DNA of 64,000 bases from Lacrimispora sp. BS-2 (lineage in GTDB: Bacteria > Bacillota > Clostridia > Lachnospirales > Lachnospiraceae). Of this stretch, positions 59,010-64,000 are shown piece by piece (positions within the stretch are counted from its first letter, which is position 1; each line of letters opens with the position of its first letter). Both the position numbers and the translations under genes were made by a program. The DNA lies in the NCBI RefSeq assembly GCF_040207125.1, contig NZ_CP157940.1, positions 2,356,001 through 2,420,000 on the forward strand, written 5' to 3'. The notes below the pieces were generated by a model, which worked only from the letters and a program-made list of their open reading frames with translations, made no database searches and had not been told where the DNA came from.

Positions 59010-61196
59010 TTATTGCCATCCGCCGGCTTTTAATTCACCGATCATATCCTCCAGCATCAGCATCTGGGTATCAGAAACATTGTTATTAACTGGCTGGCTG
59101 TACAACTCCCGGGCTTTCTCATAATTTGAAAATACATGCTGATAATTGCGCCGGCTATTTGGCAGTTTTCCCTGGTCTTCTGCATAAAGAAATGCCATCT
59201 GCATATATACTCTGTAATCATCCGGGAATTTTTCTTTCATGCTCATCAGCTGACGCTCTGCATTCGGATAGTCCCCCATAGATTGGTACAGCAGTGCAAT
59301 ATTATTCATAATATAAAAACGTGAATATCCATTATCCAGCAATTGCTGAAACGTATCTATCGCTTTGGCATAATAAGTGTTGTCCTGATTTTTCCTGGCT
59401 TTTTTTGTATAAGCTTCTCCAAGCATTTCCAAGACAGCCATATTATTAGTCCCTGAAACATCAGAAGATGCTTTATTCAAATAATCAATAAACTTGTCCA
59501 CATCAATGTCTAGTTTCCGATACATCTGCCCACAGGTCACATAAGATCTTTGTACCAGAAGTTCATCCTTTGATTTCTGTATAACCTCTAAAAAGTCCTT
59601 CTCTGCAGTTGGATAATCCTCACGGGACATGGCTATCTCTCCATTTACATATAGGGCATTATCATCAGTGATCCCACTATCTACCGCTTTTCCCAGCATC
59701 TTGGCTGCCTTATCATAATTACCGCTTCGTGCCAGGCTGATTGCATAATCGCGATAAAAATCACTGTTATTGTCTACGTAAGTGACAGCTTCCTCAAAGT
59801 ATCCCAATGCATCGTTATATTTTTCCTTATTAAAATATGTATTTCCCAACAGATAAAGTAGGTTCGCATAAGTTTCTTCATCCCGCCCTTTCTGAATAGA
59901 ATACTTATTAGAAGTATCCTGTATATACTTCTGACATTGTTCATAATCCCCTGACTGATAATACTGGAATGCCATGGCACAATAGCCATCAATCCGGTCC
60001 GGATACGTCTCTATGGCTTCCTTTGCAAGTTCCGCAGCCCCGGTAAAGTCCTGTTCCCCAGCCAGCTCCTTTGAAATCCTTACCATATCGTAAAAATGCT
60101 CAACACGTTCCTGCCGCATAGTTTTCCATCCTAATACAGTCGTTGCAGCAGCACCAATAAAGCAAACAGTAAATAAAGTATTGGCTGCCCACTGTCTGTG
60201 AACGTGCCTCTTATAAGCACCATCCAATTTACGGATATTCACGACAGCATCATGCATTTCTGCTGCTGATACAAAACGTTTATCCGGGTCCTTTTCCATG
60301 GCTTTCTCTATGATATAGGTCAGGCCATCACTGATTTTTAATGGGAATGAGGATAAGGGTTTTACCGGTCCTGTGGAGCGTCCAGGCTTTTCACCTGTAA
60401 CAAGATGATACAGTGCTGCACCTAATGCATATATATCAGCACGTTCATCCATATTGCATACTGGTACATTCAGTGCACTGCTTGGAGCATTCGAAGAACT
60501 GCCTGATGCTGTATTACGATGACTTCCCGGTAACTTCTCTGTCCTGGAGGTATCTTCCTCTTCAGACAGATCAGTTTCCTTAAGAATCTCTGTTTCCTGT
60601 AAAACTTCTGTTGCGTTATTAGCATCAGAAGAAGCCTGATCAAGTCCCTCCCAGGTCATCTGATACTGCTCCGGAGCAGCATAACCATGAGTCAGGCCAA
60701 GAATCCTGGCTTTTCCTCCTTCAAAAAACTGTGATACGTTAAAATCGATCAGGCAGATATCTCCATTTGGAGTCAGCATGATATTCTCCGGTTTTATATC
60801 ACTGTGAATGATCGGAGGATGCTGCCCATGGAGATAAGCCAGAGCTTCTGTGAGCTGCGTTGCCCACTTGATGATATCTTTCTGGGAAAAATGTTTTCTG
60901 GCCTTTAATTCCTGCAGAAGGTTCTGGCCTGGTATATAATCCATGATGGTATAGATTTCCCCATCGATTTCCAGGAAATCATAAACCTGTGGAAGATAAG
61001 TGTGCTTAATATTTTTTAAAGTATCAGCTTCGGCTCGAATATTCAGTTTTTCCTTTGCTTCCCCTTTAATTTCTTTGACTACCACATCTTTATTAAGGCG
61101 AAGATGTTTCGCCATAAAGACATTTCCGCCACTTCCGGATCCAAGCTTATCACCTATCTCATAAATTACACTCAGTACATCACCTTTGTTTAACAT
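59010..61196 (-). CDS. Membrane Ser/Thr protein kinase with an extracellular TPR array
   Basis: About 728 residues from the ATG at 61196 (AGGGG site); other starts at 61202 and 61217 are possible. The N-terminal kinase has a glycine loop GSGSGG (19-24), K41, HSDIKPEN (131-138, catalytic D133), and D151 in DFN rather than DFG. A Ser/Thr/Glu-rich insert of about 70 residues follows APEQY. One helix (about 336-356) leads to an outside region of TPRs (about 370-700). Key catalytic residues are intact, so it is probably active, unlike EssB pseudokinases. It should phosphorylate the FHA partners. Confidence 0.86.
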   Translation of the reverse strand: MLNKGDVLSVIYEIGDKLGSGSGGNVFMAKHLRLNKDVVVKEIKGEAKEKLNIRAEADTLKNIKHTYLPQVYDFLEIDGEIYTIMDYIPGQNLLQELKARKHFSQKDIIKWATQLTEALAYLHGQHPPIIHSDIKPENIMLTPNGDICLIDFNVSQFFEGGKARILGLTHGYAAPEQYQMTWEGLDQASSDANNATEVLQETEILKETDLSEEEDTSRTEKLPGSHRNTASGSSSNAPSSALNVPVCNMDERADIYALGAALYHLVTGEKPGRSTGPVKPLSSFPLKISDGLTYIIEKAMEKDPDKRFVSAAEMHDAVVNIRKLDGAYKRHVHRQWAANTLFTVCFIGAAATTVLGWKTMRQERVEHFYDMVRISKELAGEQDFTGAAELAKEAIETYPDRIDGYCAMAFQYYQSGDYEQCQKYIQDTSNKYSIQKGRDEETYANLLYLLGNTYFNKEKYNDALGYFEEAVTYVDNNSDFYRDYAISLARSGNYDKAAKMLGKAVDSGITDDNALYVNGEIAMSREDYPTAEKDFLEVIQKSKDELLVQRSYVTCGQMYRKLDIDVDKFIDYLNKASSDVSGTNNMAVLEMLGEAYTKKARKNQDNTYYAKAIDTFQQLLDNGYSRFYIMNNIALLYQSMGDYPNAERQLMSMKEKFPDDYRVYMQMAFLYAEDQGKLPNSRRNYQHVFSNYEKARELYSQPVNNNVSDTQMLMLEDMIGELKAGGWQ

Positions 61197-61320
61197 ACCC
61201 ATACCCCTGCTTTTCATTGAAATTGCCTTTTAATCTCTCATAATCCCAAATAAAGTCTGCTCGCTCATAATCATTAAATATCCTATTCTGAAAATTTTCC
61301 GGATCAATGGTTCTCTTATA
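61180..61320 (-). other. Coding-like fragment overlapping the kinase start
   Basis: A 46-codon stretch, YKRTIDPENFQNRIFNDYER then ADFIWDYERLKGNFNEKQ, is open from a TAG to a TGA at 61180, 17 bases into the kinase gene. It has protein-like composition but no ATG; only ATT near the front could start it. It may be a decayed gene end. The remaining 61,321-61,393 also reads like coding sequence in another frame. Confidence 0.3.
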
Positions 61321-61393
61321 CTAAGCAGCAATCTATCAAAGTTGCTCCGGCCAGTCCGGCCACCAGTTCACTTCCCCGCTAGTTATCCCTACA

Positions 61394-62551
61394 TCACTCG
61401 TGAATAAACCCTATAACACCCTCAAGCTCGTTTGGGGTCTTCGTTGACATAACACCTGTATTATTGTCACTGGTGTTTCCGCTCTTGCTCACAATATATC
61501 GGGTTTTACCATCGTCATTGTCATTTTTTACTTCAAGTATTACCCAGTGTCCCATCTCAAATTTCACAGGAAATATATGCGTCAGCTCGGAATCGCGTTC
61601 AAAAGACCAAATTATATCGCCGTTCCAAAGCCCGTTTACCACACTACCAGTGATAATACGATAAATTACGTTTTCTGCAAGGCCAGAGTTCCATTCCTTG
61701 ATAGTCATCTCTCCATCTGGCTTATCGTCTTGCCAAGAGCCTTTTGCAAAATAGTTTTGTCCTTCATAATAACCAAACCATAGTCCATTTCCGTTTCGCA
61801 CATCATCAAGATAGTCTCCATAGTACAGCATATAATTTCCGTAGGTGGTCGAATCTACACCGTATACTCCAATTCTTCCACTCGGAGTTTCGGAGATAAA
61901 TGGTTCACGAAGGAAGTCTACCAATGCCGTGACTTTGCCGAACTCCTCAGACTGCATCTTCTCAAATACAGCATCATAGCTTTCCGTTGCGCATAGAGCG
62001 GCGATTTCTCCTAAAATCGGAACGGCGAGTGCAGTTGATTCTTCTCGTTCTTCCTGATAGATCAACTCATCAAGAAGCTCCTGTAATTTTACCTTTCCGT
62101 CAACTGACATATCAGTAACGCCAATCCCTTGATTCAGTAAAGCGATAGCAGAATCAGTATCCGGCTTGTCAATGTAGATATGTGCCAATCGCAGATACCA
62201 ATCCGAATTTATTTTATCTATGGCTATCAATCGGGTAAGAAAATCCGTTTGCAGCTCAATGTCATCAGGGAACGATTCCAGTCCGATTTTTAACACATTG
62301 ACAGCCGGCGGAGCATCACTCAAGCCTATATATGCTTCCGAAGCTCCCGTATAGCTACGAGGATTGCGAGGTTCTACCTCAATTAATTTGTTAAAGTAGA
62401 TGAGTGCTTTCTCGTAGTTCATTTCAAGCAGATACTTTTCACCCAAATCGAGCAATTCTGTGGCTGACATTTTTTCTAGTGACTTCGAGCAAGCAGCACA
62501 AACAGTAACCAATACTGCCATTGTTATTAATAAAGCTAATGTTCGTTTCAT
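61394..62551 (-). CDS. TPR/MORN lipoprotein C
   Basis: 385 residues. The lipobox is VCAAC (Cys20). TPRs occupy about 30-170, and MORN-like motifs (YYGDYLDDVRNGNGLWFGYY, AKGSWQDDKPDGEMTIKEW) lie near 240-300. It follows the same plan as lipoproteins A and B. The C-terminus may be altered: a +1 frame after GVIG reads on as LFTSDVGITSGEVNWWPDWP before a stop near 61,333, as if one G were extra in a GGG run near 61,418. A GAGGGCG site precedes the ATG. Confidence 0.7.
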   Translation of the reverse strand: MKRTLALLITMAVLVTVCAACSKSLEKMSATELLDLGEKYLLEMNYEKALIYFNKLIEVEPRNPRSYTGASEAYIGLSDAPPAVNVLKIGLESFPDDIELQTDFLTRLIAIDKINSDWYLRLAHIYIDKPDTDSAIALLNQGIGVTDMSVDGKVKLQELLDELIYQEEREESTALAVPILGEIAALCATESYDAVFEKMQSEEFGKVTALVDFLREPFISETPSGRIGVYGVDSTTYGNYMLYYGDYLDDVRNGNGLWFGYYEGQNYFAKGSWQDDKPDGEMTIKEWNSGLAENVIYRIITGSVVNGLWNGDIIWSFERDSELTHIFPVKFEMGHWVILEVKNDNDDGKTRYIVSKSGNTSDNNTGVMSTKTPNELEGVIGFIHE

Positions 62552-62578
62552 TTTCGCCCTCCCGCGGATTACTCCACA

Positions 62579-64000
62579 TCAATGTATTGTGCTGCCATTC
62601 ATAGCGTCATCCGAATCGACATGTTGCCTCATCCCGCCATGATCGGACGGTACATATGTATCACCATACTCATGTATCAGGTAATTTGTGCATTTGCCGC
62701 CTTCAAACTGGTAAACCCACTTTTCGCCAATGAACAAATTGGTTTTTACCGTCGGTCACAGACATATTTCTAATGGCAATTGAAGAGGACCTATCGGCGT
62801 GAGTCCATAGCTGACACTCCACTGTTGTTCCTTCGTCGCTACTTCGCAGTCCAACGTAAAAGTTTATAAGTGTCTTTGCCGCCGTAAGCGTAAGGCGCAA
62901 TAACAGCGGTATGGCTGCCCCCGGCAACCGCTCCTTCCAATACATCATCCGGATGGATCAACTGCTCCCAAAACTTTCTACGTTCATATTGCGCCGGAAT
63001 ATTGTGTGAAGCCCATTCGTGGGTTACTGCGTTAAATGTACCATCACCGTTATCATAAAACTCTACGATTTCCGACCACTTCAAAGGCTCCCCATCAGCA
63101 CCCGTAAAATAGTAGTAGCCGTCTTTGAACAGATATTGATATTGTCCATAATTCCAATAATCCGGATTGTCGATATAACCAACGCTCTTATGCATAACAC
63201 TAATTCCAAAATACTTGTCAACAACATCGAATATGGTACCAGCTGAAATTTTTAAATAGTAATGCTCACTGTCAGTTACGTTAATTATTGCGTTATAGTT
63301 ATTCAGATAAGTATGCCAAATTGCAAACTCAATGAGCTGCTCATCTGCATAATCAGCAGCATCAAAATTGTCAAACTCTAATTCGCTGAAATTGCTTAAA
63401 AAGATACTTAGCTTTTTGTATTCATCATCAGTAAATGACTCAATTATATTCTGAGCTGCCGGCATAGAAGCTGCCGGCTCTGAGTACGATTCCTGCCGGT
63501 TGTTTTGTGATTCGGCGAACGGAGCTCGCAGCAAATCAAAACGCGTATAGGGAATAATCAGCTCACTTGCTCCTGCAGCATAGTAAAATGTATATTGATT
63601 AAAATAAATATGTACACCATCTTCGGCAAGCCAGAACACAGCGTTTGCAGGGTTACACTGTTCTTTGACAGATTCCACATAGTAATTTATATAACTTCCG
63701 GAATCGTAGCCTTGTGCTGCTTCAGCCAAGAATTTACCATCATCGCCCCGGCTTGACTGATAGGCAATGTACTCATTATAAAGAGTTTCCTGCACCTGGT
63801 TTTCGTCAATAAGCAAGAGATCCGATATTTTCATTGCCTTACCTGTACCGCAATCGAAAGTATGACCCAGATAATCAAAACCTCCGTGAGGTCCGAGTCC
63901 GTCCCACTCCGAACTGCCAACAAAAGAAAGATACTGGTTCTTGCGATAACTTTCTTTCCACGTAATTTCCGATCCCCCGACTCTGCCGTTATTTGCCTCC
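62579..64000 (-). pseudogene. RsiV/PdaC-like extracellular protein, partial, with two likely frameshifts
   Basis: The frame enters from the right edge and reads through DUF4163-like HTFDCGTGKAMKISDLLL to a DUF3298-like core (VFWLAEDGVHIYFNQYTFYY, LIIPYTRFDLL). It stops at 62839 after KLLRWTAK. The next frame continues YVGLRSSDEGTTVECQLWTH, and the third FIGEKWVYQFEGGKCTNYLI to a stop at 62579. Removing one base from the TTTT run at 62858-62861 and one from the AAAAA run at 62743-62747 joins all three into one protein. This is either true decay or sequencing error. Confidence 0.65.

Overview
The window reads as chromosomal DNA of a low-to-medium GC anaerobic Firmicute, most likely a Lachnospiraceae/Clostridium-type gut bacterium (Lacrimispora-like). 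The reasons are strong GGAGG ribosome sites, TTGACA/TATAAT promoters, mannose- and glucose-family PTS loci, clustered GH31/GH65 sugar operons and a Gram-positive WXG100 secretion locus. Nearly every gene is on the minus strand. No rRNA, tRNA or CRISPR array was seen.

Layout. (1) 1-234: start of an MFS-type transporter gene with a consensus promoter and a 22-bp hairpin in its leader. (2) 413-5,858: an operon for cell-wall amino-sugar salvage with a mannose-family PTS (IIC, IID, IIA, IIB), an RpiR/MurR regulator, MurQ etherase and an AmiE-like serine hydrolase; two TGTAA-n-TTACA inverted repeats lie at the promoter. (3) 6,142-7,604: a WYL regulator divergent from a pyridoxamine-phosphate-oxidase-like gene. 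(4) 7,758-12,342: a bgl operon (LicT antiterminator, EIIBCA, GH1 phospho-beta-glucosidase) with RAT-like sites before licT and before the PTS gene. (5) 12,421-14,188: a TetR-controlled operon with a zinc-ribbon protein, a carboxymuconolactone-decarboxylase-like protein and a PEBP protein. (6) 14,580-16,678: an ABC-F ATPase gene with a 29-residue leader peptide and two terminators in its leader, as in drug-induced attenuation. (7) 16,792-18,182: a membrane protein and an SGNH hydrolase.

(8) 18,415-36,166: one co-directional ~17.7-kb operon that fits making, importing and degrading a cyclic alpha-glucan (cycloalternan). Two large secreted GH31 enzymes match the sizes of 6-alpha-glucosyltransferase and isomaltosyltransferase. 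A CUT1 ABC importer, an intracellular short GH31, a GH65 phosphorylase, a beta-phosphoglucomutase, an unassigned (alpha/alpha)6 enzyme and a LacI repressor complete it. The operator-like palindrome sits just downstream of a near-consensus promoter.

(9) 36,249-40,150: AT-rich accessory DNA with two YcxB-like membrane proteins, an RsiV-like protein, a frameshifted PAAR-like DUF4280 gene, a BFD-like [2Fe-2S] protein and an IS110 remnant. (10) 40,153-64,000: a type VII (WXG100/EssC) secretion locus with a phosphorylation module around it: a membrane Ser/Thr kinase with outside TPRs, a PP2C phosphatase, a membrane FHA protein, a VWA-TM-FHA protein, and an EssC that itself carries an FHA domain. 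It also has five different WXG100 proteins, a YukD homologue, a LytTR regulator, a candidate substrate, an M15 peptidase and three TPR/MORN lipoproteins. Kinase, phosphatase and FHA together recall the threonine-phosphorylation switch of type VI secretion; this is the most interesting system in the window. The last 3 kb shows probable homopolymer frameshifts and an RsiV-like gene cut by the right edge.
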